Below are positions 33,009 to 41,645 of a DNA stretch of 50,213 nucleotides, piece after piece; the stretch's first letter is position 1; each line of letters begins with the position of its first letter. A program made the translations under genes and the position numbers. The notes under the pieces were generated by a model, which searched no databases, was not told the origin of the DNA, and was given only the letters and a program-made list of their open reading frames with translations. The DNA comes from Oscillospiraceae bacterium. GTDB lineage: Bacteria > Bacillota > Clostridia > Oscillospirales > Oscillospiraceae. Where the stretch lies: assembly GCA_009780435.1 (NCBI GenBank), contig WRAB01000017.1, positions 1 to 50,213 of the forward strand, in the 5' to 3' direction.

Positions 33009-33395
33009 ATGATTGCCGGTATCAGCCACATCACTTTCATTGTCAAAGACTTACAGCGGACAACGGTCTTTTTAGAACAGATTTTTGGAGCAAAAGAGAT
33101 TTATTCCAGCGCAACTGCGAAATATTTTCTCATCCATGATCTGTGGATTGCATTAAACCAGGGGGAACCCCTGTCAGAGCGCACATATAATCACATTGCG
33201 TTTACAATCCCAGACAGCGACTTTGATGGGTTCGTTGCACGGATCAAAGAAGTCGGCGCAGAGATCATTCAGGGACGCACACGGCTGGAGGGTGAGGGGC
33301 GCTCGATTTATTTTTATGATTATGATAATCATCTCTTTGAACTGCACTCCGGCGCGCTATCAGAAAGGCTGGATTGTTATGTGCAAGACGAGTGA
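33009..33395 (+). CDS. FosX-like glyoxalase-fold protein
   Basis: A 128-residue vicinal-oxygen-chelate protein. It is closely similar in pattern to fosfomycin hydrolase FosX: GISHITFIVKDL, ERTYNHIAF, EGEGRSIYFYDYDNHLFELH. The expected metal ligands are His7, His62 and Glu111. FosX-type proteins inactivate fosfomycin by opening its epoxide. Compared with FosX as I recall it, about seven residues are missing between EIYSS and KYFLI, the region that carries the general-base glutamate, so hydrolysis may be lost or altered. It is monocistronic or co-transcribed with the next gene, 20 bases downstream. Confidence 0.82.
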   Translation: MIAGISHITFIVKDLQRTTVFLEQIFGAKEIYSSATAKYFLIHDLWIALNQGEPLSERTYNHIAFTIPDSDFDGFVARIKEVGAEIIQGRTRLEGEGRSIYFYDYDNHLFELHSGALSERLDCYVQDE

Positions 33396-33415
33396 GTGAA
33401 AGGCGGTAACAACAC

Positions 33416-34450
33416 TTGCAGTTTATCATCAACTGGATTCTCCGTTTCGGCATAATAGAGTTCCTCTCCCTCCTTTTCGTACTGATAAATACTTTTACAC
33501 TCTTCCTCTACGTGATAGACAGGCGACTCACCATAAAAAGCAACCGGCGTATAGGTGCAGGAATCTTGCTCTTTTTCACCCTGGCATTCGGCGGAATTGG
33601 GGCGCTGTTTGGTTTGTGCCTTGTCAAGCATAGGGCAAAAAGCAGAAAATTTCGGCTTGCAGCGGCGATTGGCATCGTAGTTGCGCTCATTCCTGTGGCG
33701 CATATTGCACACGCCTTTACAATAGGCGGGACAATTCGCTATGTAGAGCTTGCGTTTCGCTCTGAAAACTGGCCTCCCCAGCTAGACGGCTATCGCATCG
33801 CATTTATGACGGACATGCACATCATAACAGACGAAGATATGAGAAACCTAGCCGAGGCGCTAAACGAAAGAAATCTGGATTTGCTGTTATTGGGCGGAGA
33901 CTTTTCCATGCACAATGCGCATTATCAGGGAACTGTGAGGGAAATTGCGCAAATAGGCGCAACAGACGGCATTTTCGGCGTAGAGGGGAATCACGATGAC
34001 TATAGACGGCTCTTCACCGCAAAAGAACAGTACGGCATCACGCCGCTGGACAATAGCGGTATACGCATACAGGATGGGTTTTATCTGGCCGGTGTCCATG
34101 ATCTGTGGCGCAGGCGTCCGGACATAGAACAGGCCGTTGCAGGGGCGTATGCAGACGATTTTGTCTTGCTCCTGTCACACAACCCGGACGTTGCGATGGC
34201 ACAGTCTACCGATGAAATTGATTTGATCCTCTCAGGCCACACCCACGGCGGGCAAATCACCTTTTTCGGCTTCCCACTGTATTTGATCCGTGGCAGCATA
34301 ACAGATTACGGAATCCACTTCGCCTATGGGTTCTCCTACTCGGCAGACGGAGTCCCTGTATTCACAAGCAGCGGCATAGGTGTCTACTATACAGTGCCAA
34401 GGGTATTTGCAAGGCCTGAAGTTGTGATTTTTACTATGTATCGTGAGTAG
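33416..34450 (+). CDS. Metallophosphoesterase with N-terminal DUF1294-like membrane domain
   Basis: A 344-residue membrane protein. Residues about 1-100 hold hydrophobic segments with the DUF1294-like pattern LINTFTLFLYVIDRR and FGGIGALFGLCLVKHRAKSRKF. Residues about 123-340 form a calcineurin-like phosphoesterase: TDMH (132-135), GGD (160-162), GNHD (191-194), SHNPD (254-258) and GHTHGGQ (274-280), close to YkuE-type enzymes. All metal ligands are present. A TTG at 33416 after AAAGGCGGT is the likely start. YkuE-type enzymes may hydrolyse lipid-linked phosphoesters, but the substrate here is unknown. Confidence 0.87.
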   Translation: MQFIINWILRFGIIEFLSLLFVLINTFTLFLYVIDRRLTIKSNRRIGAGILLFFTLAFGGIGALFGLCLVKHRAKSRKFRLAAAIGIVVALIPVAHIAHAFTIGGTIRYVELAFRSENWPPQLDGYRIAFMTDMHIITDEDMRNLAEALNERNLDLLLLGGDFSMHNAHYQGTVREIAQIGATDGIFGVEGNHDDYRRLFTAKEQYGITPLDNSGIRIQDGFYLAGVHDLWRRRPDIEQAVAGAYADDFVLLLSHNPDVAMAQSTDEIDLILSGHTHGGQITFFGFPLYLIRGSITDYGIHFAYGFSYSADGVPVFTSSGIGVYYTVPRVFARPEVVIFTMYRE

Positions 34451-34526
34451 AGGCGGGCCATTATACAATCGTGTACTTTTGTGGTATACTTAGGTTCATC
34501 ACCAAAGAAAAAGGATTGACCGCATC

Positions 34527-35090
34527 ATGGATTGGAACACACTACAAGAATCCTGTCTGGCCTGTAAGCGCTGTACCCTGTCTGAAACCCGCACCAATGT
34601 AGTCTTTGGCGTGGGCCGCCAGGACGCAGAAGTGCTCTTTGTCGGCGAGGGTCCCGGTCAGCAGGAGGATTTACAGGGCGAGCCCTTTGTGGGCCGGGCC
34701 GGGAAACTCCTAGACGATATGATGGCCATCATCGACCTGGATCGGACAAACTCCTTTATTGCCAACATCGTCAAGTGCCGTCCGCCGGGGAACCGTGACC
34801 CCCTCCCGGCGGAGCAGGAAGCCTGTACCCCCTGGCTGGATCAGCAACTGGCCATCATCCAGCCGAAGATTATCGTCTGCCTGGGGCGGATTGCCGCCAT
34901 GTATATGATCGGCTCCGACTTTAAAATCACCCGGGATCACGGGCAGTGGTTTGACCGGGACGGGGTGCGGATGATGGCCCTTTTTCACCCCGCCGCCCTC
35001 CTCCGGGATCCCCGGAAGCGCCCGGAGACCTTTGAGGATTTGAAAAGCCTCCAGAGAGAGATCAGAGAAATTTGCACCAACACATATTAA
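34527..35090 (+). CDS. Type 4 uracil-DNA glycosylase with iron-sulfur cluster
   Basis: A 187-residue DNA repair enzyme that removes uracil. The active-site motif is GEGPGQQED (about 40-48), and the second conserved motif is ALFHPAALLRDP. The four cluster cysteines are probably Cys13, Cys16, Cys84 and Cys100, in CKRC, VKCRPPGNRDP and EACTPWL. A possible promoter, TATACT at 34485-34490, lies upstream. Confidence 0.95.
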   Translation: MDWNTLQESCLACKRCTLSETRTNVVFGVGRQDAEVLFVGEGPGQQEDLQGEPFVGRAGKLLDDMMAIIDLDRTNSFIANIVKCRPPGNRDPLPAEQEACTPWLDQQLAIIQPKIIVCLGRIAAMYMIGSDFKITRDHGQWFDRDGVRMMALFHPAALLRDPRKRPETFEDLKSLQREIREICTNTY

Positions 35091-35112
35091 AAGGACGTTG
35101 TAGCAAAACAAT

Positions 35113-35180
35113 AAAGCCGGGACGTCCAAAGGCCGACCCCTGCAATATCACGTAGGGGTCGGCGCCCTTGACGACCCGGT
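35113..35180 (+). other. Compound hairpin after the uracil-DNA glycosylase gene
   Basis: The inner stem GCCGACCCCT (35132-35141) / AGGGGTCGGC (35154-35163) is enclosed by an imperfect outer stem (AAAGCCGGGACGTC with GACGACCCGGTTT). It looks like a repeat element inserted into a terminator. Only a short T-run follows. Confidence 0.6.
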
Positions 35181-35219
35181 TTACTACAGCCCCCTCACAG
35201 AGAAAGGCGATTTTATTTT

Positions 35220-36161
35220 ATGCAATCTCAAAATTCCTGCTTGACGCAGTGTAAACAACCCGCCATCCCCCTTGCCCCCGCCCGCCTGGAGGACAAGCAG
35301 TGGATTGATCGCATCCTCCGCCTGGAAAATGCCCCCAGCGCCGATTTTTGCTTCACCAATATCCTCATCTGGGACGACCGATTTCGGCAGCAAGTCGCCC
35401 CTCTGGGAGATCGGCTGGCATTTAAGCTCATGTCCGACAACGTCCCCTTTTACGCCTTCCCCGTAGGTCAGGGCGATCTCACGCCTGTCATCGAGGCCTT
35501 GACCCAGGACGCCGCCGCTTACGGCGTCCCACTGGAAATCCGGGGCATTCTGGAGAAACACCGTGGAGAGTTAGAGGCCGCCTTTCCCGGCCAGTTTGAC
35601 TTCGCCCTGGCCCCGGACTCTTTTGACTACGTATACGAGATAGAGAAACTGGTCACCTTAGCGGGGAAAAAGCTTCACGCCAAGCGCAATCACATCAACC
35701 GATTCCTGGAAAACAATCCCGTCTGGAGTTTTGAGCCAATCACAGTGAGAACACTCCCGGCGTGCGCCCTCATGAGTTGTGAGTGGAGTCACCAGCACCA
35801 AAATCAAGTCAGCTTCTATAACGAAATCGACGCCCTGCGCAAGACCTTTGACAATTTTGACGCCCTGGGATTAGAGGGCGGGCTTCTGCGTTTGGAGAAT
35901 CGCGTCATCGCCTTCACTATCGGCGAACAGTTGAACTCTGATACCTATATCATTCACTTTGAAAAGGCCTTTTCCCATATCCAAGGGGCCTATCCCCTGA
36001 TCAACCGGGAATTTGCCCGATATATTCATGAGACGCATCCCCACATCCGATACATCAACCGGGAGGAAGATATGGGTATTGAGAGCCTGCAAAAAGCCAA
36101 ACGCAGCTACTATCCGGATCTGATGCTGGAGAAATACACCGCCGTCCGGAGAAACCCGTGA
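35220..36161 (+). CDS. DUF2156 protein (lysyltransferase C-domain-like)
   Basis: A 313-residue cytoplasmic protein that matches DUF2156 proteins of Firmicutes. It contains two GNAT-like halves; the end pattern IQGAYPLINREFARYIHETHP and YINREEDMGIESLQKAKRSYYP is the characteristic part. Homologous domains in MprF transfer an amino acid from tRNA to phosphatidylglycerol, but soluble single-domain members are uncharacterised. The stop overlaps the GTG start of the next gene, so they are co-translated. Confidence 0.88.
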   Translation: MQSQNSCLTQCKQPAIPLAPARLEDKQWIDRILRLENAPSADFCFTNILIWDDRFRQQVAPLGDRLAFKLMSDNVPFYAFPVGQGDLTPVIEALTQDAAAYGVPLEIRGILEKHRGELEAAFPGQFDFALAPDSFDYVYEIEKLVTLAGKKLHAKRNHINRFLENNPVWSFEPITVRTLPACALMSCEWSHQHQNQVSFYNEIDALRKTFDNFDALGLEGGLLRLENRVIAFTIGEQLNSDTYIIHFEKAFSHIQGAYPLINREFARYIHETHPHIRYINREEDMGIESLQKAKRSYYPDLMLEKYTAVRRNP

Positions 36162-37006
36162 TCCGCTCCGCCCGCCCGGGGGATGAGATCGCCCTGACCC
36201 ACCTGTGGCAGACCGTTTTTGGGGACAGGGAGGCGGATATCGCCCGGTTCTTATCCGCCCTCTACCGCCCGGAGATCACCACAGTATGGGCCGAGGGGGA
36301 TCAGATCCGTTCCGCTGTGTATCTGGTGGACGCCGGCATCTCGCCACTGCCCGACGGGCGCCGCCTCCCCACGGCGTATCTCTACGCCTTCGCCACCCTG
36401 CCGGACTATCAGGGACGGGGGATTGGCACCCAGGTGATCCGGACGGCCATTGCCGGAGGGTTCGATCACGGATTTCGCTGTAATATCCTGCGCCCCGCCG
36501 AGGCCAGCCTGTTTCCCTATTACGCCCGCCTGGGCTATGGCACCAGCGGGGCAGTCGCCCAGGGGCGCGCAACGTTAGAAAATCGTGCTTTTTCGACACC
36601 TGGCGCACAAGTTATGTCAACCAATTTTTCAACGTATCTCGCAATTCGCAACCAGTATCTCCCGCCTTTTTCCACGGAGTACGCCGATTCATTCCTGCAA
36701 TATGTCGCCCTGACCGCCCAGGTCTGTGGCGGGGGATTATACCGACTGGACATGAACGGTCAATCAGGCTGTGCCGTGGCGGAAATCCGGGGAGAGGAAC
36801 TTTTCATCCGGGAAATTTTGCTCCCGCCCCCCCTATTAACCCAAGGAGTCCAGGCGCTTCTGGCGCACTTTGAAAAATCCGCCGCCACCTATCGCACACC
36901 GACAGAGCTCGCCCCCGCCCAAAGCGCGCCCTTTATTCTCGCAGCTTTCCCTCCAGGGGAAAATATCCCGTTGGAACTTGGCTATTTCCCTTTTGTACTA
37001 GATTGA
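36158..37006 (+). CDS. GNAT-family N-acetyltransferase with C-terminal extension
   Basis: A 282-residue protein. The acetyl-CoA motif LPDYQGRGIGTQVI is in the first half, preceded by YLYAFATLP. The C-terminal half resembles the sterol-carrier-like domain of Eis-type enhanced acetyltransferases. The substrate is unknown. The GTG start at 36158 overlaps the TGA of the DUF2156 gene. These two proteins are commonly adjacent in clostridia and may act together. Confidence 0.85.
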   Translation: MIRSARPGDEIALTHLWQTVFGDREADIARFLSALYRPEITTVWAEGDQIRSAVYLVDAGISPLPDGRRLPTAYLYAFATLPDYQGRGIGTQVIRTAIAGGFDHGFRCNILRPAEASLFPYYARLGYGTSGAVAQGRATLENRAFSTPGAQVMSTNFSTYLAIRNQYLPPFSTEYADSFLQYVALTAQVCGGGLYRLDMNGQSGCAVAEIRGEELFIREILLPPPLLTQGVQALLAHFEKSAATYRTPTELAPAQSAPFILAAFPPGENIPLELGYFPFVLD

Positions 37007-37138
37007 TTATGTTAAGCAAAAAGATTTGAAACTTAATACTTTTGTAACATTTTTCCCCTTTTTTCGTAATATCTATCCGGTATTATGTGAGCCATAGGTA
37101 GATTTTACTATCATCTTTTTCATTTATCCTCTTATCAT

Positions 37139-37181
37139 ATACGGAAACGGGAACAGGAAACTGCTCCCGTTTCCGTATTTT
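37139..37181 (+). terminator. Terminator after the DUF2156-GNAT operon
   Basis: ATACGGAAACGGGA (37139-37152) pairs perfectly with TCCCGTTTCCGTAT (37165-37178), followed by TTTTG. The 130 bases between the stop and this hairpin are AT-rich and contain no recognisable gene. Confidence 0.88.
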
Positions 37182-37205
37182 TGAAGGCAATCCGCAGTAC
37201 AACAC

Positions 37206-37333
37206 GGGCGCACAATGTGCGCCCCTATGAAAGCTGCCCTTGCAGGGGCGGAACACTGTTCGCCCGTCCCATTGCAGATAATCGTACATTACGAGGCAGT
37301 ATCTCAAGCAAAGGCGGGGGATGAACCCCCGCC
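37206..37333. repeat. Cluster of intergenic palindromes
   Basis: Three G/C-rich palindromes occur in the gap before the DUF975 gene: GGGCGCAC/GTGCGCCC (37206-37224), GGGCGGAACA/TGTTCGCCC (37246-37265, one bulge) and GGCGGGGG/CCCCCGCC (37313-37333). They have no open frame or T-run. This style of repeat recurs in intergenic regions of Oscillospirales-like genomes, as far as I recall. The 346-base gap holds nothing else apart from the terminator at 37139-37181. Confidence 0.6.
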
Positions 37334-37352
37334 CTAAAGTATCCGAACGATT

Positions 37353-38243
37353 CTACGCTTTCTCTACCGGCCCCGGCTCTTCTGGTGCCAGTTCTTCTTC
37401 CATCCCCAACTCTTCCCGTGTGATTTTGTATTCTTCAATGGCTTTGTCGCGCAGTTCTACGTAGTACCCGGCGTAGGTCGTGGACATATAGGGGCCGAGG
37501 AAAAGGATGTAGATCAGACCCGACAGCAAATACCCTATCACTTGGAGTACAAGGCCCGGAATCGCGCCGCCACCCAGGATGATACTAGCTTCGGCAATAC
37601 CGGCGAAAATACCGGCTGGCAAGCTAGCTAGGAGCACCCAGCCAATAAAACTGAGCCCCAGGACGAAGAGTTTGCCTTTGTGCCCTTTCGTTATACGCTT
37701 CGAGAGTCTCATGGATTCGAGGGCCTTGACCTCAAAGGCGCTTGCCAGGATATAGGTCATCATGTAATAGGAAAGGCCCTTAATAGTGGAAGGAATCAGC
37801 AGAGGAAGCGTCAGGAGGTTGAGCCCAATAAACGCTCCATCCCCTATGATGCCCTCTAAGAACAAAGCGAATAGAACGCTGTATACAACGACCCAAGGCA
37901 GCGCCCAAATCATCAGCCAGAGTGACATCCAGAGCATACCGCCGAGTTTGCGGAAAAAGTTGACCTTGAGGCCCGTGAATAACGCCCCCACATCGGCCAA
38001 CTCGCGCTTAAAAATCTTGATGTATTCTCCGGCCATGTTGACCCCAAACACATACAGGAACAACAGACCTATCGTATACACAATCCAGTAGGCCCACGCG
38101 CCTATCGCCCAGTTGGCTAATTCGTCCAGCCCCACCGAAATCACAGTGAGCAGAGCGACCATAAAGGCAAGCAGTATCGCTGTCCCCCGTTGTTCCCGGA
38201 TGGCCTCCTTGGCCAACGCTTTGATTTCTCGTCTCGATTTCAT
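37353..38243 (-). CDS. DUF975 multi-pass membrane protein (longer paralogue)
   Basis: A 296-residue integral membrane protein with five or six hydrophobic segments. It begins KSRREIKALAKEAIREQRGT and ends with a conserved YYVELRDKAIEEYK before an acidic tail, as in DUF975 proteins. These are of unknown function and common in clostridia. The gene is the second of two tandem paralogues. Confidence 0.88.
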   Translation of the reverse strand: MKSRREIKALAKEAIREQRGTAILLAFMVALLTVISVGLDELANWAIGAWAYWIVYTIGLLFLYVFGVNMAGEYIKIFKRELADVGALFTGLKVNFFRKLGGMLWMSLWLMIWALPWVVVYSVLFALFLEGIIGDGAFIGLNLLTLPLLIPSTIKGLSYYMMTYILASAFEVKALESMRLSKRITKGHKGKLFVLGLSFIGWVLLASLPAGIFAGIAEASIILGGGAIPGLVLQVIGYLLSGLIYILFLGPYMSTTYAGYYVELRDKAIEEYKITREELGMEEELAPEEPGPVEKA

Positions 38244-38269
38244 ACTTTAACTCCCCAATCTTTAAATAG

Positions 38270-38309
38270 GCGGCTATCAAAAAGCTCCTTGTTTGATAGC
38301 CGCTTATTT
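38270..38309. terminator. Hairpin between the two DUF975 genes
   Basis: GCGGCTATCAAA (38270-38281) pairs with TTTGATAGCCGC (38292-38303). The T-rich tail is on the plus strand, but the hairpin sits between two minus-strand genes, so it may only partly terminate transcription from the upstream gene. Confidence 0.65.
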
Positions 38310-38337
38310 TTTTATTTTCCGTTAAATGGAATGGAGT

Positions 38338-39006
38338 TTACGCTTGCTCTTCCATCCCCAACTCTTCCCGTGTGACTCTGCCCTCTGCAATGGCGTTGTC
38401 GCGCAGTTCTACATAGTACCCGGCATCTGCGGCATACCAGTACGGCCCAACGTAGACAATATATAAGATGCCAAATGTCAAGCCAGAGAGTATGAACCAG
38501 CCGATCCAGCTCAAGATGAACACAAATATTCTACCCTTATGGCCTTGGGTCATACGCATAGAGAGCTTGAGCGCCTGACGGGCAGTGACCTCGGGACGAT
38601 CTGCCAAAATATTTGGTGCGAAATAATACGCAAGCCCTTTAATAATGCCAGGAATGACAAGTAGCATTGTCCAAAGCGTAAGCCAGAGCGCTATCCAATA
38701 CGTACCGCCTATTTTGCGAAGCGTATTCACTTTAAGATTGGAGGCGACTTCACCTACACTCGTCTGCTCTCTTTGATAAACCTTTACAAATGCACCATAG
38801 GTATTAATGCCCCACACGATTACAAAGAACGAGAAAGCAAAACTAATCAGTGAGCTCAATAAAGGTGCCCGATCCGTCAAAAGAAAAGACACAATGCTTA
38901 TAATGACTGACCATACCAATATCATGACGACAAGCAGAATACTTGTACCCCGCTGTTCCCGCATGGCCTCCTTGGCCAACGCTTTAATTTCCTGTCTCGA
39001 TTTCAT
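38338..39006 (-). CDS. DUF975 multi-pass membrane protein (shorter paralogue)
   Basis: A 222-residue membrane protein whose first 21 residues are nearly identical to those of the downstream paralogue, and whose central GLAYYFAPNILADRPEVTARQALKLSMRMTQGHKG region matches it in layout. It is about 70 residues shorter; a middle membrane segment and the acidic tail are absent. Tandem duplication is the likely origin. The function of DUF975 is unknown. Confidence 0.88.
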   Translation of the reverse strand: MKSRQEIKALAKEAMREQRGTSILLVVMILVWSVIISIVSFLLTDRAPLLSSLISFAFSFFVIVWGINTYGAFVKVYQREQTSVGEVASNLKVNTLRKIGGTYWIALWLTLWTMLLVIPGIIKGLAYYFAPNILADRPEVTARQALKLSMRMTQGHKGRIFVFILSWIGWFILSGLTFGILYIVYVGPYWYAADAGYYVELRDNAIAEGRVTREELGMEEQA

Positions 39007-39134
39007 GCCTTAACCCTCCCTAATTTTTTACTAGCCCTCACTAGTATTTATGGTATGTATTATATCCCATTCTATACAACCTTTGCAACAAAATTTTCTC
39101 TTTTTCTCAAAAACCCCCAAGCATTGTCTTCTTT

Positions 39135-39803
39135 TTACAAAAACACCCGCATCTCCCGATCATAAGCTTCCAGCCGCGAAAACACTGTAAAATCGGGGGC
39201 CAGATCAGGCGCTTTTTGGCTGATGGCATCCAGGAGTAGCCCCGGACCAAGGGGTGGATTCTGGGCCGCCACGACGGCCTCCAGTTTTATCTTATGGTCG
39301 CCGTCGGGGACGAATGTGATCTGCCGGAGCAGGGGAGCGATATTCAATTCCGTCTCCTCTTTCTTTTTCGTCCGCTTTTTGACCGAAAGTTCTGGCTGGG
39401 CAAAAAACGCCGTCAGCCTCTGCGCCAATTCCGCCGTATTTGGCTGGGCGTCGTATTCTAACGTTCCGGCGATGGACAGCCACGCGATGTCTTTTACCTT
39501 GGTCTCGGCCTCATAGGCGGAGATCACCTCGATCCCCTCGGGCAGTTGGGCCGTCAAGAGTTCCGGCAGGCGATCCAGTGACGGGCCGTCCAGGCGTTCA
39601 AAATCCAGCAACTCACAGCGGCTCTCCACCCCGACAGATAGAGGCAGGGCCACGGAGATATAGGCGTGGGGGTTGAAGCCCTCTGTGTGGCGGATTGTGA
39701 CACCTGTCCGCAGAAATGCCCGCTGCATGGTGCGCATGAGATCTAGGTGAGATAAATACACCGCCTTGCCTGTCTTTGCAAAGCGCAGTCTGTGTCTAGG
39801 CAT
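39135..39803 (-). CDS. DUF2344 protein linked to a radical SAM enzyme
   Basis: A 222-residue protein with the family opening RLRFAKTGKAVYLSHLDLMR and the motif RHTEGFNPHAYISVALPLSVG. It matches the radical-SAM-linked family (TIGR03936/DUF2344). It overlaps the end of the radical SAM gene by 8 bases, so the two are translationally coupled. The function of the pair is unknown. Confidence 0.92.
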   Translation of the reverse strand: MPRHRLRFAKTGKAVYLSHLDLMRTMQRAFLRTGVTIRHTEGFNPHAYISVALPLSVGVESRCELLDFERLDGPSLDRLPELLTAQLPEGIEVISAYEAETKVKDIAWLSIAGTLEYDAQPNTAELAQRLTAFFAQPELSVKKRTKKKEETELNIAPLLRQITFVPDGDHKIKLEAVVAAQNPPLGPGLLLDAISQKAPDLAPDFTVFSRLEAYDREMRVFL

Positions 39804-41625
39804 TACACACGCCCCCCTTCGCCATCAGATTTGCCCCGCAGGCGGCGCAATCTGATCGGCAGTCCGGGGTCAGGCTCTCGGCATAGGCCGCCGCCCGCTC
39901 CCGCCGGAGAAATTCCTCCGATACGCCCACGTCCAAATGCGACCAAGGCAGAACCTCACCTCCGCCCCTGGATCTGGCGTAGAAGGCAGGGTCAATGCCG
40001 CAGTCGGCAAAGACCGCCATCCAGCGGTCAAAGGAGAAATAATCACTCCAGGCATCCAACCGTGCGCCGCTCCGCCAGGCGGCCTCGATCACCGTACCCA
40101 GCCGCCGATCTCCCCGGGACAGGGCCGCCTCGATGAAACTGGTCTCCGGCTCGTGCCAGTTGTAGCTGATCCCGCGGGGGATATGCTCCCGCAGAATGGC
40201 CACCTTGCGGCTGTATTCTTCCATCGTGTCCTGGGCCTCCCACTGGAAAGCCGTGTGGGGCTTCGGCACAAAACAGGACGTGCTCACCGTGAGCCGTAGG
40301 CCACGATTTTTGTTCACTGCGTGTTTCTTCCACGTCCATTGGACTTTCTGGACAAGTTCTGCAATGGCGATCACGTCCTCGTCCGACTCCGTGGGGAGAC
40401 CCAGCATAAAATAGAGTTTTACGCCGCTCCACCCCCCGGCGAATGCCACTTGCAGGCTCTCCAGGAGCGCCTCCTCCGTGACATTTTTATTGATCACGTC
40501 CCGCAACCGCTGGCTCCCGGCCTCCGGAGCGAAGGTGAGCCCGCTCTTTCGCACTTTCTGCACCCGCTCCATGATCTCCATAGAGAAGTTGTCCGCCCGG
40601 AGACTGGGCAATGACAGGCTGATATGCCGCGACGCGCACCAATCCAGCAGCCCGTCACAGAGCGCACCGAGATCGCTGTAATCGCTGGTGCTCAAGCTGG
40701 AGAGGGTGATCTCCTGGTATCCCGTGTTGCCCAGGGCCGCGATCCCCTGTTCAATCAAGGCAGCCGCCGCCTTCTCCCGCATGGGGCGGCAGGTATACCC
40801 CGCCTGACAGAAGCGACAACCCCGGATACACCCGCGAAAGACCTCTAACACCACCCGGTCATGGACGATCTCCGTACTGGGTACAATCCCCGCCACGGGG
40901 AAGTGAGACTTGTCCAAATCGGCAACAATCCGCTTGGATACCCGCTCCGGTGCGCCAGATTGGGGCGTGATCCCGGCAATCATCCCGTCGGGATGATAAG
41001 ATACGTCGTAGAGGCGTGGCACATACACGCCGGGAATTCCCGCCGCCTGGCGCAAGAATTGAGCTTTGGTGCGGCCGTCAGATTTGGCCTGATCGTAGAG
41101 CGCGATCAACTCCGGCCCCACCTCTTCCCCCTCGCCTAAGACAAAGAGGTCGATAAAGTCCGCCATGGGTTCCGGATTATAGGCCGCACTCCCCCCGGCA
41201 AAGACCAACGGCGCAAGGCCTGTCCGATCTGCAGATCGGATGGGCAGGCCCATCTGATCCAACATATCCAGCACGGTGGTATAGGCCATCTCATAGCCCA
41301 GGGAGAAGCCCAGCATATCAAACTCCCCCGCCGAATCGCCGCTCTCCAGGCCGTAGAGGGGGATATTTGCCCCCCGCATCTCCGCCGCCATGTCGCCCCA
41401 GGGGGCGAAGACCCGCTCACACCAGACGTAGTCCATCTCGTTGAAGACGCCGTAGAGGATGTGGAGGCCCAGGTTGCTCATGGCGATCTCATAGGTGTCG
41501 GGAAAGCAGAGCCCCAGACGGATTCGGACGTCCTCCGCCCGCTTTACCACCTGGCCCACTTCCCCGCCCACATACCGGGCGGGCTTTTGTACACGGGGCA
41601 GGATTCTCTGTAGTTGTTTATCCAT
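39796..41625 (-). CDS. B12-binding-type radical SAM protein (TIGR03960 type)
   Basis: A 609-residue enzyme. The cluster motif is CIRGCRFC (Cys266, Cys270, Cys273), preceded by a B12-binding-like N-terminal region (LCFPDTYEIAMSNLGLHILYG) and followed by SLPSLRADNF and TFAPEAGSQRLRDVINKN. In many clostridia this gene precedes DUF2344 and RNase G. It may modify a nucleic acid or another substrate, but no reaction is established. The ATG at 41625 is chosen because GGGA lies 7 bases upstream; another ATG is at 41637. Confidence 0.92.
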   Translation of the reverse strand: MDKQLQRILPRVQKPARYVGGEVGQVVKRAEDVRIRLGLCFPDTYEIAMSNLGLHILYGVFNEMDYVWCERVFAPWGDMAAEMRGANIPLYGLESGDSAGEFDMLGFSLGYEMAYTTVLDMLDQMGLPIRSADRTGLAPLVFAGGSAAYNPEPMADFIDLFVLGEGEEVGPELIALYDQAKSDGRTKAQFLRQAAGIPGVYVPRLYDVSYHPDGMIAGITPQSGAPERVSKRIVADLDKSHFPVAGIVPSTEIVHDRVVLEVFRGCIRGCRFCQAGYTCRPMREKAAAALIEQGIAALGNTGYQEITLSSLSTSDYSDLGALCDGLLDWCASRHISLSLPSLRADNFSMEIMERVQKVRKSGLTFAPEAGSQRLRDVINKNVTEEALLESLQVAFAGGWSGVKLYFMLGLPTESDEDVIAIAELVQKVQWTWKKHAVNKNRGLRLTVSTSCFVPKPHTAFQWEAQDTMEEYSRKVAILREHIPRGISYNWHEPETSFIEAALSRGDRRLGTVIEAAWRSGARLDAWSDYFSFDRWMAVFADCGIDPAFYARSRGGGEVLPWSHLDVGVSEEFLRRERAAAYAESLTPDCRSDCAACGANLMAKGGVCNA

Positions 41626-41645
41626 GAAGTATCCCATTTCTTTGG

